NCBI RefSeq assembly: GCF_000282455.1
Contig: NZ_AKJG01000106.1
Coordinates: 26,159 to 90,158, forward strand
Length of the DNA: 64,000 bases
DNA from: Pseudomonas sp. GM74
GTDB lineage: Bacteria > Pseudomonadota > Gammaproteobacteria > Pseudomonadales > Pseudomonadaceae
Direction of reading: 5' to 3'
The position numbers were made by a program, and so were the translations under genes. Every line of letters starts with the position of its first letter. Within the stretch, counting starts at the first letter, position 1. Positions 42,798 through 54,010 of the stretch are shown piece after piece. The notes under the pieces were generated by a model. The model ran no database searches. It saw only the letters and a program-made list of their open reading frames with translations, and had not been told where the DNA came from.

Positions 42798-43589
42798 ATG
42801 ACCACTCAATCGTCGCTGCTCAGCCAGGTAGAAGCAGGCGTTGCCTGGATCACCCTCAATCGCACTGCCCAGCGCAATGCGCTGGACATTCCGACCCTGA
42901 AAAACCTGCACGCCTTGCTCGACGGTTTCAACGCCGATCCAGCGGTGCGTGTGGTGGTATTGACGGGCAGTGGCCGCAGCTTCTGCGCTGGTGCCGACCT
43001 CGATGAATGGACGGATGCCCAAGCCCGTGGCGCCCTGGAAACCTACGGCTGGACCGAAACCGCCCACGCCCTGATGACCCGCCTGCACAGCCTGGAAAAA
43101 CCTACCATCGCGGCTATCAACGGCACCGCCGTCGGCGCCGGGATGGACCTGACCCTGTGCTGTGACCTGCGCATCGCCGGGCAATCGGCGCGCTTCAAGG
43201 CCGGCTACACCAGCATGGCGTATTCGCCGGATGCCGGCGCCAGTTGGCACTTGCCGCGTTTGATCGGCAGCGAACAGGCCAAGCGCCTGCTGTTCCTCGA
43301 TGAACTGTGGGGTGCCGACCGTGCCCTCGACGCCGGTCTGGTCGGCGATGTCTGTGCCGACGATCAACTGCTGACGGTCACCAGCGAACTGGCCGCACGC
43401 CTGGCCGCCGGGCCGACATTCGCCTTCGCCCAGACCAAAAAACTCATGCGTGAAGGCGCCGATCGCAGCCTGGCGGAACAGCTGCAAGCCGAACTCGCCG
43501 CGGGCCTGCTCTGCGGTCGCAGTGAGGACGGCAACGAAGCCTTGCGCGCCGCCATGGAAAAACGCCCGGCACGCTTCATTGGTCGTTGA
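42798..43589 (+). CDS. Crotonase-family enzyme, PaaG-like
   Basis: A 263-residue crotonase. The oxyanion-hole segments are present: SGRSFCAGADLDEW at about 59-72 and NGTAVGAGMDLTLCCDLRIAG. The two Glu residues used by true enoyl-CoA hydratases are not at their usual places; instead a SPDAGASWHLPRLIG motif carries an Asp, as in PaaG-type isomerase/hydratases. It therefore may isomerise or hydrate an unusual CoA thioester. I start at ATG 42798 with GAGG upstream; a longer frame back to 42687 passes through an AT-rich promoter-like region. First gene of the CoA part of the locus. Confidence 0.85.
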   Translation: MTTQSSLLSQVEAGVAWITLNRTAQRNALDIPTLKNLHALLDGFNADPAVRVVVLTGSGRSFCAGADLDEWTDAQARGALETYGWTETAHALMTRLHSLEKPTIAAINGTAVGAGMDLTLCCDLRIAGQSARFKAGYTSMAYSPDAGASWHLPRLIGSEQAKRLLFLDELWGADRALDAGLVGDVCADDQLLTVTSELAARLAAGPTFAFAQTKKLMREGADRSLAEQLQAELAAGLLCGRSEDGNEALRAAMEKRPARFIGR

Positions 43590-43630
43590 TTCTCCACACT
43601 TCTTAAAGCACACGAACAACAGGTAGCAGC

Positions 43631-44791
43631 ATGAATTTCCAACTGACCCAAGAACAAGAAATGTTGGTGGACTCGGTACGCAGCTTCGTCGAGAAGGAAC
43701 TGCTGCCCTATGAAGAGCAAGTCGACCGTGCCGACGAGGTGTCCCCGGAACTGGCGGCGCAGATTCGCGGCAAGGCGATCGCCGCCGGGTTCTACGCCTT
43801 CAACATGCCCGAAGAAGTGGGCGGTGGTGGCCTGGACTACCTGTCCCAGGCGCTGATCGAACGCGAACTGTCCAAGGTGTCCTGGGCGCTGCATGTGTTT
43901 GTCGCGCGGCCGTCGAAAATCCTCATGGCCTGCACCGGCGATCAGATCAACGACTACCTGTTGCCGTGCATCCAGGGCGAAAAGATCGACTGTTTCGCCC
44001 TGACCGAACCGGGTGCCGGTTCCGACGCCAATGCGATCAAGACCCGCGCCGTGCGTGAAGGCGACGACTTCATTCTCAACGGCAGCAAGCATTTCATCAG
44101 CCACGCCGGCCATGCCGATTTCGCCATTGTCTTCGCCGTGACCGACACCTACGAACACAACGGCAAAAAGCGTAACGCCGTGACCTCGTTCCTGGTCGAC
44201 CGCAACACCCCGGGCATGACCATTCGCCGTGGACCGAAGTGCGTGAGCAACCGTGGCTATCACACCTTCGAAATGTTCTTCGACGACTGCCGCGTACCGG
44301 CCAGCAAAGTGCTGGGCGAAGTCGGCAAAGGCTGGGATGTGGCCAACGCCTGGTTGACCGCCGGGCGGGTGATGGTGGCGGCCAACTGCGTCGGTCAGGC
44401 CCAGCGCGCACTGGACGTGTCGCTGCAATGGGCGGCGGACCGCAAGCAATTCGGTCAGCCGATCGGCACTTACCAGGGCGTGTCGTTCAAATTGGCCGAC
44501 ATGGCCACACAGATTCGTGCAGCCGAACTGCTGACCCTGCACACCGCCTGGAAAATGGACCAGGGCACCATGACCGATGGCGAGGCCGGCATGGCCAAGC
44601 TGTTCGCCAGTGAAGTGCTCGGCCGTACCGCCGATGAAGCGGTGCAGATCTTCGGCGGCATGGGCCTGATGGACGAGGGGCCGGTGGAGCGCATCTGGCG
44701 CAACGCGCGCATCGAACGGATCTGGGAAGGCACTTCGGAAATCCAGCGCCACATCATTTCCCGCGAGCTGCTGCGGCCGCTGCTGCGCTGA
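43631..44791 (+). CDS. Acyl-CoA dehydrogenase
   Basis: A 386-residue flavoprotein, standard for the family. It has the FAD-contact segments CFALTEPGAGSDANAIKTRA and GSKHFISHAGHAD and a C-terminal IFGGMGLMDEGPVERIWRNARI followed by IWEGTSEIQ, where the Glu of EGTSEIQ is the catalytic base position. It introduces a 2,3 double bond in an acyl-CoA and passes electrons to ETF. In the aru locus the likely substrate is a guanidino- or aminoacyl-CoA, which is an inference. Confidence 0.92.
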   Translation: MNFQLTQEQEMLVDSVRSFVEKELLPYEEQVDRADEVSPELAAQIRGKAIAAGFYAFNMPEEVGGGGLDYLSQALIERELSKVSWALHVFVARPSKILMACTGDQINDYLLPCIQGEKIDCFALTEPGAGSDANAIKTRAVREGDDFILNGSKHFISHAGHADFAIVFAVTDTYEHNGKKRNAVTSFLVDRNTPGMTIRRGPKCVSNRGYHTFEMFFDDCRVPASKVLGEVGKGWDVANAWLTAGRVMVAANCVGQAQRALDVSLQWAADRKQFGQPIGTYQGVSFKLADMATQIRAAELLTLHTAWKMDQGTMTDGEAGMAKLFASEVLGRTADEAVQIFGGMGLMDEGPVERIWRNARIERIWEGTSEIQRHIISRELLRPLLR

Positions 44792-44809
44792 TCGGCCTGG
44801 AGAATCCCC

Positions 44810-46909
44810 ATGTCCCAAACCATTCGTGACAACCTCAAACGCATGCTCGCGCCGCAACACGTGGCGTTCGTCGGCGGCCGCAGCATGGCCCGCGCCCTCA
44901 AGCGCTGTGCCGAGGGCGGCTACCCAGGGCAGATGTGGCTGGTCAACCCGCAGCACGACAGCCTCGAAGGGGTGCCGTGCGTGCGCAGTGTTTGCGAGCT
45001 GCCCTGCGGCCCGGACGCGGTTTTCATCGCCACCAACCGCGAACTGACCTTGACCTGCGTGGCCGAACTGGCCGCCATCGGTGCCGGCGGGGCGATCTGC
45101 TACGCCTCCGGCTTCGCCGAGACCGGCGCCGAAGGCCAGGCCCTGCAACAGCAACTGCTCAAGGCCGCGGGCGACATGGCCTTGCTTGGCCCCAACTGCT
45201 ACGGCCTGCTCGATTACCTGCACAGCTGCGCGCTGTGGCCGGTGGCCCATGGCGGCAAAGCGGTGGAGAAGGGCGTGGCGGTGCTGACCCAGAGCGGCAA
45301 CTTCGCCTACAACCTGTCCATGAGCGACCGCTCGCTGCCGGTGGCCTACATGGCCTCGGTGGGCAATCAGGCGCAACTGGGCGTGGCCGAATTGATGGAC
45401 GTGTTGCTCGACGAACCTCGGGTCACCGCCATCGGCCTGCACCTGGAAGGCCTTAAAAACGTGCCGGGTTTTGCCCGCGCCGCACACAAGGCGCTGGAGA
45501 AGGGCATCCCGATCATTGCCCTGAAAACCGGCGTGTCGCAGATCGGCGCCGAACTGGCCTTGAGTCACACCAGTTCGCTGTCCGGTTCCGATGCGCTGTA
45601 TGACGCGCTGTTTGATCGTCTCGGGGTGATCCGCGTCAGTGGCCCGGTGAGTTTTGTCGAAACCCTCAAGGCCGCGGCCTGCGGCAACCTGCCGGCGGGC
45701 AACAGCCTGATCGCGCTAGCCTGTTCCGGTGGCGACGCCGGGCTGATTGCCGATTACGCCGAACGCAGCGACCTGAGCCTGCCGAAACTCGATCAAGGGC
45801 AGGTCGGCGAACTCGCGCAAGTGCTGCCGACCTACGCCAACCTGGTCAACCCACTGGATTTCACCACGGCGATCTGGGGCGACGGCGAAGCCTTGAACCG
45901 CATGCTCGACAGCGCGCTGCGCACCGAAGCCGACGCGGCGATGCTGGTACTCGACTACCCGTCGGAGTTCACCGGCGAGCGCAAGGAATGCGACCTGCTG
46001 CTGGAGTTGTACTGCGCGGCACTGCAACGTCACGGCAAGACCGGTTTTGTCACCTCGGCCTTCCCCGAACTGTTGCCGGCCCTTGCTCGCGAGCGTTTGC
46101 ACGCCCAAGGCGTTGCGGCGTTGCAAGGTGTTGAAGACGGCTTGGCCGCGTGGGGTCGCATCGCCGGTTATCAGCGCAATCGCCAGGCGTTGCTGGCGCT
46201 GGGTGAGTCGGCACTGGTTCCGCTGTGCCCCCACGCGCTGGACGCAGAGGGACGCTTGCTCAATGAATGGGATTCCAAGCAGGCGTTGAAAGCCTTTGGC
46301 CTGCCAACGCCGAACGGTGTGTTGAGTACCCCGGACAAGGCCCTGAAGGACGCCGAAACCTTGGGCTATCCGCTGGTACTCAAAGCGGTCAGCGCGCAAC
46401 TGCCACACAAGACCGAGGCCGGCGCCGTGGCGCTGAACCTCAAGGACGGCGCGGCGTTGAGCGCTGCGCTGGAGAAGATGCGCACCAGCATTGCCGCCTA
46501 CGCCCCGGGCGTACCCTTCGACCAGCTGTTGCTGGAACCGATGGCCAAGCCGCCACTGGCCGAACTGATCGTCGGCATCAAACGCGAAAACGACTTTTGC
46601 CTGGCCTTGGTGATTGGCGCGGGCGGCATTCTGGTGGAGTTGCTCAAGGACAGTCGCAGCCTGTTGCTGCCGACCACCGACGGCGCGATCCGCAATGCCT
46701 TGCTCAGCCTGCGCAGCGCGCCGTTGCTGCAAGGTTTCCGAGGTCGCGAGGCAGCGGACCTGGACGCCTTGGTGACCGCGATCCGCGCGGTGGCCGACTA
46801 CGCCTGCGAGAACGCCGCGCACCTGCTGGAACTCGATGTGAACCCATTGTTGGTCGGTGCCCATGGCACGACTGCGGTCGATGCGTTGATTCGCCTCGGC
46901 CAGGAGTGA
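44810..46909 (+). CDS. NDP-forming acyl-CoA synthetase (acetate--CoA ligase family)
   Basis: A 699-residue single-chain enzyme. The N-terminal CoA-binding Rossmann domain (about 12-130) begins MLAPQHVAFVGGRSMARALKR. The succinyl-CoA-ligase-like domain (to about 450) contains VAVLTQSGNFAYNLS and ALKTGVSQIGAELALSHTSSL with the His-Thr-Ser site. The ATP-grasp domain (about 480-699) has KQALKAFGLPTPNG, PLVLKAVSAQLPHKTEAGAV and ELDVNPLLV. It makes a CoA thioester from an acid with nucleoside triphosphate. It precedes aruI by 4 bases and should activate a product of this pathway. Confidence 0.9.
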   Translation: MSQTIRDNLKRMLAPQHVAFVGGRSMARALKRCAEGGYPGQMWLVNPQHDSLEGVPCVRSVCELPCGPDAVFIATNRELTLTCVAELAAIGAGGAICYASGFAETGAEGQALQQQLLKAAGDMALLGPNCYGLLDYLHSCALWPVAHGGKAVEKGVAVLTQSGNFAYNLSMSDRSLPVAYMASVGNQAQLGVAELMDVLLDEPRVTAIGLHLEGLKNVPGFARAAHKALEKGIPIIALKTGVSQIGAELALSHTSSLSGSDALYDALFDRLGVIRVSGPVSFVETLKAAACGNLPAGNSLIALACSGGDAGLIADYAERSDLSLPKLDQGQVGELAQVLPTYANLVNPLDFTTAIWGDGEALNRMLDSALRTEADAAMLVLDYPSEFTGERKECDLLLELYCAALQRHGKTGFVTSAFPELLPALARERLHAQGVAALQGVEDGLAAWGRIAGYQRNRQALLALGESALVPLCPHALDAEGRLLNEWDSKQALKAFGLPTPNGVLSTPDKALKDAETLGYPLVLKAVSAQLPHKTEAGAVALNLKDGAALSAALEKMRTSIAAYAPGVPFDQLLLEPMAKPPLAELIVGIKRENDFCLALVIGAGGILVELLKDSRSLLLPTTDGAIRNALLSLRSAPLLQGFRGREAADLDALVTAIRAVADYACENAAHLLELDVNPLLVGAHGTTAVDALIRLGQE

Positions 46910-46913
46910 GGAC

Positions 46914-48527
46914 ATGAACATGCAAAGCAAAACCTTGACCGGCGGCCAGGCCCTGGTGCGCCTTTTGGCCAACTACGGCGTCGATACCGTGTTCGGCATC
47001 CCCGGCGTACACACCCTGGAGCTGTATCGCGGCTTGCCCGGCAGCGGCATTCGCCACGTGCTGACCCGTCATGAGCAGGGCGCCAGCTTCATGGCCGACG
47101 GCTACGCCCGGGTCAGCGGCAAACCCGGCGTGTGCTTCGTCATTACCGGCCCCGGCGTGACCAACGCCGCCACTGGCATTGGCCAGGCTTACGCCGATTC
47201 GATTCCGATGCTGGTGATTTCCAGCGTCAACCACAGCGCCAGCCTGGGCAAGGGCTGGGGCAGCCTGCACGAGTGCCAGGACCAACGGGCGATGACTGCG
47301 CCGATTACCGCGTTCTCAGCGGTGGCGCTGACCGCTGAAGACCTGCCGGAACTGATCGCCCGTGCCTACGCGGTGTTCGACAGCGAGCGTCCGCGCCCGG
47401 TGCACATCTCGGTGCCGCTGGACGTGCTGTCGGCGCCGATTGCCCGTGACTGGAGTAATGAGGTTGTGCGTCGCCCGGGTCGCGGTCCAGCATCTGCCAC
47501 CTCCATCGATCAAGCCGTGGCCAAACTCAAGGCTGCCAAGCGCCCGATGATCATCGCCGGTGGCGGTGCACTGAACGCCGTTTCGCAGCTGCAAGACATC
47601 AGCACCCGGCTCGCTGCGCCGCTGTTCACCAGCGTCGCCGGCAAGGGTCTGCTGCCGCCGGACGCGCCGCTCAACGCCGGTTCATCCCTATGCGTGGAAC
47701 CGGGCTGGAAACTGATCGCCGAGGCCGACGTGGTGCTGGCGGTCGGCACCGAAATGGCCGACACAGACTTCTGGCGCGAACGCCTGCCGCTCAATGGCGA
47801 ACTGCTGCGGGTCGACATCGACCCGCGCAAATTCAACGACTTCTACCCGTGCGCGGTGGCGTTGCATGGCGATGCACAACAAACCCTCAGTGGTGTGCTT
47901 GAGTGCCTGCCATCCGACGTACGCGATGCCAGCGCTGCGATTGCCTCGGTCGCCGCACTGCGTAAAGCGGTCAAGGCCAGCCACGGCCCGTTGCAGTCGA
48001 TCCATCAATCGATCCTCGACCGCATCGCCGCCGAGCTGCCGGACAACGCCTTCATCAGCACCGACATGACCCAGCTTGCGTATACGGGTAACTACGCCTT
48101 CGACAGCCTGGCCATCCGCAGCTGGTTGCACCCGACCGGCTACGGCACCTTGGGTTATGGCCTGCCGGCGGGGATCGGCGCCAAGTTCGGCGCACCGCAG
48201 CGGCCGGGCCTGGTGCTGGTGGGCGACGGTGGTTTCCTCTACACAGCCCAGGAACTGGCCACCGCCGTGGAAGAACTGGACAGCCCGCTGGTGGTGCTGC
48301 TGTGGAACAACGACGCGTTGGGGCAGATCCGCGACGACATGCTCGGCCTGGATATCGAGCCTATCGGCGTGCTGCCGCGCAACCCGGATTTCGCTGCCCT
48401 GGCGCGTGCCTTCGGCTGCACCGTGACTCAGCCGCAAAGCCTCGCCGAGTTGCAGACCGACTTGCGCCAAGGCTTCAAGCGCAACGGTGTGACCCTGATC
48501 GAACTCAAGCATGCCTGTGCGCATTGA
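46914..48527 (+). CDS. aruI: AruI, 2-ketoarginine (5-guanidino-2-oxopentanoate) decarboxylase
   Basis: A thiamine-diphosphate enzyme of 537 residues, with the acetolactate-synthase fold. The N-terminal domain has the cofactor-activating Glu in TRHEQGASFMADGYAR (about 50). The C-terminal domain has the ThDP/Mg motif GDGGFLYTAQELATAVE...LLWNN starting near 436. It decarboxylates 2-ketoarginine to 4-guanidinobutyraldehyde in the arginine transaminase pathway. It lies immediately before aruH, as in known aru loci; this synteny, not a substrate motif, is the ground for the name. Start ATG 46914 with AGGAG upstream. Confidence 0.9.
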   Translation: MNMQSKTLTGGQALVRLLANYGVDTVFGIPGVHTLELYRGLPGSGIRHVLTRHEQGASFMADGYARVSGKPGVCFVITGPGVTNAATGIGQAYADSIPMLVISSVNHSASLGKGWGSLHECQDQRAMTAPITAFSAVALTAEDLPELIARAYAVFDSERPRPVHISVPLDVLSAPIARDWSNEVVRRPGRGPASATSIDQAVAKLKAAKRPMIIAGGGALNAVSQLQDISTRLAAPLFTSVAGKGLLPPDAPLNAGSSLCVEPGWKLIAEADVVLAVGTEMADTDFWRERLPLNGELLRVDIDPRKFNDFYPCAVALHGDAQQTLSGVLECLPSDVRDASAAIASVAALRKAVKASHGPLQSIHQSILDRIAAELPDNAFISTDMTQLAYTGNYAFDSLAIRSWLHPTGYGTLGYGLPAGIGAKFGAPQRPGLVLVGDGGFLYTAQELATAVEELDSPLVVLLWNNDALGQIRDDMLGLDIEPIGVLPRNPDFAALARAFGCTVTQPQSLAELQTDLRQGFKRNGVTLIELKHACAH

Positions 48528-48551
48528 TCTGTATTTCAAGGGGATGAAGCC

Positions 48552-49734
48552 ATGCGCTTTTCCGATCTGACTCAACGAATCGCCGGTGACGGCGCCGCCG
48601 CGTGGGATATCCACTACCGCGCCCTGGCAAAGCGCGAGCAGGGCGAAGACATTCTGCTGTTGTCCGTGGGCGACCCGGATTTCGACACCCCACAGCCTAT
48701 CGTGCAGGGCGCCATCGACAGCCTGCGCAGCGGCAACACTCACTACGCCGAGGTGCGCGGCAAGCGTGCCCTGCGCGAAGCCATTGCCAGGCGTCACCAT
48801 CAACGCAGCGGCCAGGTCGTTTCGGCGGATCAGGTGACTGTGCTGGCCGGGGCGCAATGTGCGCTGTTCAGTGTGGCCCAATGCGTGCTCAACCCCGGTG
48901 ACGAAGTGATCGTCGCCGAACCGATGTACGTCACTTACGAAGCGGTGTTCGGGGCCTGCGGCGCCGTGGTGGTGCCGGTGCCGGTGCGCTCGGAAAACGG
49001 TTTCCGCGTGCTGCCCGAAGATGTCGCCGCGCGCATCACTGCGCGCACCCGGGCGCTGGCACTGAACAGCCCGCACAACCCGTCCGGCGCGAGTCTGCCC
49101 CGCAGCACCTGGGCTGCCTTGGCTGAACTGTGCATCGCCCACGACCTGTGGCTGATTTCCGACGAGGTCTACAGCGAATTGCTGTTTGAAGGCGAACACG
49201 TCAGCCCGGCGAGCCTGCCGGGCATGGCCGAGCGCACCGCGACCCTCAACAGCCTGTCGAAATCCCACGCCATGACCGGCTGGCGCGTCGGCTGGGTGGT
49301 GGCGCCGCCATCCCTGGCTGCGCACCTGGAAAACCTCGCGCTGTGCATGCTCTACGGCTCGCCGGACTTCATTCAGGACGCCGCCGTGGTGGCCCTGGAA
49401 AGCAACCTGCCGGAGCTGGAAGCCATGCGCGAAGCCTATCGCCAGCGTCGCGACCTGGTGTGCGACAGCCTGGCCGATTGCCCCGGGGTGCGGGCGTTGA
49501 AACCTGACGGCGGCATGTTCGTGATGCTCGATATCCGCCAGACCGGGCTCAGTGCCCAGGCGTTTGCCGACCGTCTGCTCGATTGCCACGGCGTGTCGGT
49601 CCTGGCGGGCGAGGCCTTTGGTCCGAGCGCGGCGGGGCATATTCGCCTCGGTCTGGTGGTCGGTGCCGAACCCCTGCGCGATGCCTGCCAGCGCATTGCC
49701 CGTTGTGCTCAAGAATTGATGGAGGCCCAGGTTC

Positions 49735-49742
<8 letters not shown>
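48552..49742 (+). CDS. aruH: AruH, arginine--pyruvate transaminase
   Basis: A 396-residue fold-type I aminotransferase of the aspartate aminotransferase family. PLP lysine is Lys237 in SLSKSHAMTGWRVGW; the Asn in NSPHNPSGA (172-180) and the Asp-Glu-Val-Tyr at 204-207 also bind PLP. It moves the alpha-amino group of L-arginine to pyruvate, giving 2-ketoarginine and alanine. Overlaps the following aldehyde dehydrogenase gene by 8 bases. The name follows from fold, neighbours aruI and aruRS, and gene order. Confidence 0.9.
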
Positions 49743-51150
<1,408 letters not shown>

Positions 51151-51175
51151 CGGTTGGCGATTCAAACGTTGTATG

Positions 51176-51195
51176 CACCGGGCCCTGGCCCGGTG
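51176..51195. terminator. Hairpin after the aru operon
   Basis: CACCGGGCC-CT-GGCCCGGTG, a 9-bp perfect inverted repeat (eight pairs plus a 4-base loop in RNA), 26 bases beyond the aldehyde dehydrogenase stop and followed by TCTTGCGTGGTTTTG. The weak T content makes it a moderate intrinsic terminator. Confidence 0.6.
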
Positions 51196-51249
51196 TCTTG
51201 CGTGGTTTTGAACCGGTAATTCATTAGCTTTTTGATCAGGGGTAATGCA

Positions 51250-52851
51250 ATGAGCGATAACAAAAACAAGATTACTCAAGCGAACCATGAATTCAGCTTC
51301 CCGCGCAGGGACTTCTTGAAGTACAGCGCGGCAGCCGCGGCGGTGGCCGGGGCGTTCTCCATGGGGCTGCCGATTGGTGCATTTGCCGGGGAGGCCACAC
51401 CAAAACCGGGTGGCGTGTTGCGTCTGGGCCTGGCGGGTGGCAGCACCACGGACTCGAAAGATCCGGGTTCCTGGTCCGACACCTTCACCTTCGTCGGCTT
51501 CTCGGCGGTCTATAACACCCTGACCGAAATTGCCGTCGACGGCACCGCCATCCCCGAACTGGCCGAAAGCTGGACCTCGACCCCGGACGCGCGTGTCTGG
51601 ACTTTCAAGATTCGTCAAGGCGTTACCTTCCACAACGGCAAGACCCTGACCGCCGAGGACGTGGTGGCGTCGATCCAGCATCACCTGGGCGAGAAATCCA
51701 CCTCGGCGGCCAAGACCGTGCTGGGCGACGTGGCCAAAGTCAGTGCCAATGGCAGCGACAGCGTGGTGTTCGAACTGCACTCGGGCAACGCCGACTTCTC
51801 TTATGTGGTTGCCGATTACCACCTGGCGATCATGCCGAGCAAGGACGGCGCAGCGGACTGGCAGGCCGGCGCCGGCACCGGTGGCTATCGCCTCAAGGAC
51901 TTCGAACCGGGCGTGCGCATGACCCTGGAACGCAGCCCCGATTACTGGAAACCGGGCCGCGCGCACTTCGCCAGCGCCGAGTTGATCGCTATCTCCGACG
52001 GCGCGGCACGGATCAATGCGCTGGTCACCGGGCAAGTGGATGTGATCAATAAGGTCGATCTGAAAACCGTCGCACTGCTCAAGCGCAACCCGAACCTGGT
52101 CATCGAAGAAACCAAAGGCGCCCAGCACTACACCTTCCCGATGCTCACCGACAGCCAGGTATTCCTGAACAACGACGTGCGCCTGGCGATGAAACACGCG
52201 ATCAACCGCGAAACCCTGCTGGCCTCGGTGCTGCACGGCTATGGCCTGGTGGGCAACGACCACCCGATCCAGCCCGGCAGTCGCTTCATCAACACTGCGC
52301 TGGAACAACGCACCTACGATCCGGACAAATCGCGCTTCTACCTGAAGAAGGCCGGTCTGGATTCGCTCAAGGTGCGCCTGCAAGCCTCCGACGCGGCCTA
52401 CACCGGCGCCGTTGACGCCTCGGTGCTGTTCAAGGAACAGGCGCGTGCCGCCGGGATCGACATCGACGTGGTGCGCGAGCCGGCCGATGGCTTCTTCTCC
52501 AACGTGTGGATGAAGCAACCCTTCACCACCTCGTTCTGGTACAGCAGCCTGACCGCCGACCGCATGTTCAGCATCGGCTACGCCAAGGGTGCGGCCTGGA
52601 ACGAAACCCACTGGGACAACCCGCGCTTCAATCAACTGCTCAACGCCGCTCGCGGCGAAATGAACGACCCGCTGCGCCGCGAGATGTACAACGAAATGCA
52701 GGCGCTGTGCCGGGACGAGGGCGGGGCGATCGTGCCGTTATTCGCCAGTTCTGTGGCGGCTCGTTCCAACCGCGTCGTTCACGGCGGACAGACCGCGCCG
52801 TACGGCGAGCTGGACGGCCTGCGGGTGATCGAGCGCTGGTGGCAGGCATAA
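51250..52851 (+). CDS. Peptide/nickel-type ABC binding protein with Tat signal (DppA/OppA family)
   Basis: A 533-residue family 5 extracellular binding protein. The N-terminus has FPRRDFLKYSAAAAAVAGAFS, a twin-arginine signal (R-R-x-F-L-K) at about 18-35, so it is exported folded via Tat. WTSTPDARVWTFKIRQGVTFHNGKTLTAEDVVASIQHH is the family 5 signature region. I start at ATG 51250 with AGGGG upstream; an in-frame TTG 18 bases earlier is less likely. It is followed by two permeases and a fused ATPase. The ligand is unknown; a location after aruH and its aldehyde dehydrogenase suggests arginine-containing peptides or guanidino compounds. Confidence 0.92.
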   Translation: MSDNKNKITQANHEFSFPRRDFLKYSAAAAAVAGAFSMGLPIGAFAGEATPKPGGVLRLGLAGGSTTDSKDPGSWSDTFTFVGFSAVYNTLTEIAVDGTAIPELAESWTSTPDARVWTFKIRQGVTFHNGKTLTAEDVVASIQHHLGEKSTSAAKTVLGDVAKVSANGSDSVVFELHSGNADFSYVVADYHLAIMPSKDGAADWQAGAGTGGYRLKDFEPGVRMTLERSPDYWKPGRAHFASAELIAISDGAARINALVTGQVDVINKVDLKTVALLKRNPNLVIEETKGAQHYTFPMLTDSQVFLNNDVRLAMKHAINRETLLASVLHGYGLVGNDHPIQPGSRFINTALEQRTYDPDKSRFYLKKAGLDSLKVRLQASDAAYTGAVDASVLFKEQARAAGIDIDVVREPADGFFSNVWMKQPFTTSFWYSSLTADRMFSIGYAKGAAWNETHWDNPRFNQLLNAARGEMNDPLRREMYNEMQALCRDEGGAIVPLFASSVAARSNRVVHGGQTAPYGELDGLRVIERWWQA

Positions 52852-52866
52852 AGCTGTCATTGCTTT

Positions 52867-53000
52867 TGTAGTAGCTGGCGAAGCCTGCGTTCGGCGGCGA
52901 AGCCGTCGCCATTTCAAAGCACGCGGTGTTTCAGATTAATCGGGCAAGCAGGAATTACGACTGCTTCGCAGCCGGACGCAGGCTTCGCCAGCTGCTACAG
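52867..53000. repeat. REP/BIME element, family B
   Basis: TGTAGTAGCTGGCGAAGCCTGCG is matched by its inverted counterpart CGCAGGCTTCGCCAGCTGCTACAG 90 bases later, with further pairs inside. This is a different sequence family from the GTGGGAGC elements. It separates the binding protein gene from the permease genes within one operon; the same family closes the window at 63900. Confidence 0.88.
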
Positions 53001-53047
53001 GTTGCGCAGCACCGTAAGTCCTGCGAACTCACGCGAGGAACTGTGCG

Positions 53048-54007
53048 GTGAATAGTATTTTCAAGCTGCTGTTGCAGCGTCTGGCATTGGGGCTGTTATC
53101 GCTGTTTGCGGTGTCAGTGATCATTTTTCTAGCGGTCGGCATGCTCCCGGGCGACATCGCCCAGGCCATGCTCGGCCAGTCGGCCACCCCGGAAACCGTG
53201 GCGGCCTACCGGGCGCAATTGGGGCTGGATTTGCCGCCGCTCACCCGTTTCGGCCACTGGATCTGGCAGCTGTTACACGGTGACCTTGGCGTATCGCTGG
53301 CCAACCAGCGGCCCATCGCCGAACTGGTTGGCTCGCGCCTGGGAAACACCTTCAGCCTCGCCTTGCTGGCGGCCCTGGTCTCGGTGCCGCTGGCATTGTG
53401 TTTGGGAATGCTCGCCGCGCTGTACCGCAACAGCTGGTTCGACCGCTTGCTCAACACCTCGGCCCTGAGCGCTGTGTCGTTCCCCGAGTTCTTCGTTGCC
53501 TACATCCTGATCCTGGTGTTCGCGGTGAAGCTCAACTGGTTCCCGAGCATTTCCAACCTGGCGCCGGACGCTTCGTTGGGCACGGTACTGGAGCGCTCGG
53601 TGTTGCCGGTGGCGACCCTGAGCCTGGTGGTGATCGCGCAGATGATGCGCATGACCCGCGCCTCGTTGATCAACCTGCTGGCCAGTCCGTACATCGAAAT
53701 GGCCCGGCTCAAGGGCATCAGCCAGTCGCGGATCATCTTCCGCCACGCCTTGCCCAATGCCCTGGCGCCCATTGTCAACGTGGTGGCGTTGAACCTCGCG
53801 TACCTGGTGGTTGGCGTGGTGGTGGTCGAAGTGGTGTTTGTCTATCCGGGGCTCGGCCAGTTGCTGGTGGACTCGGTGGCCAAGCGCGACATCCCGGTGG
53901 TGCAGGCCTGCAGCCTGATCTTCGCCGCGACCTACATCCTGCTCAACACCAGCGCCGATGTGCTGTCGATTGCCAGCAACCCACGCCTGATGCATCCGAA
54001 GGGGTAG
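53048..54007 (+). CDS. Peptide-type ABC importer permease (DppB family)
   Basis: A 319-residue inner-membrane permease with about six helices. The first helix and the LGLDLPPLTRFGHWIWQLLHGDLGVS segment are DppB/OppB type. The cytoplasmic EAA loop is ASPYIEMARLKGISQSRIIFRHALPNAL, which docks the ATPase. Start codon is a GTG at 53048 with GAGGAA 8 bases upstream. Followed 3 bases later by its partner permease. Confidence 0.94.
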   Translation: MNSIFKLLLQRLALGLLSLFAVSVIIFLAVGMLPGDIAQAMLGQSATPETVAAYRAQLGLDLPPLTRFGHWIWQLLHGDLGVSLANQRPIAELVGSRLGNTFSLALLAALVSVPLALCLGMLAALYRNSWFDRLLNTSALSAVSFPEFFVAYILILVFAVKLNWFPSISNLAPDASLGTVLERSVLPVATLSLVVIAQMMRMTRASLINLLASPYIEMARLKGISQSRIIFRHALPNALAPIVNVVALNLAYLVVGVVVVEVVFVYPGLGQLLVDSVAKRDIPVVQACSLIFAATYILLNTSADVLSIASNPRLMHPKG

Positions 54008-54010
54008 ACC

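Noticed and set aside
43364..45568. 734-codon minus-strand open frame opposite the acyl-CoA genes
   Set aside because: Composition (His, Gln, Gly, Arg) and lack of any recognisable motif mark it as an antisense shadow of three clear genes.
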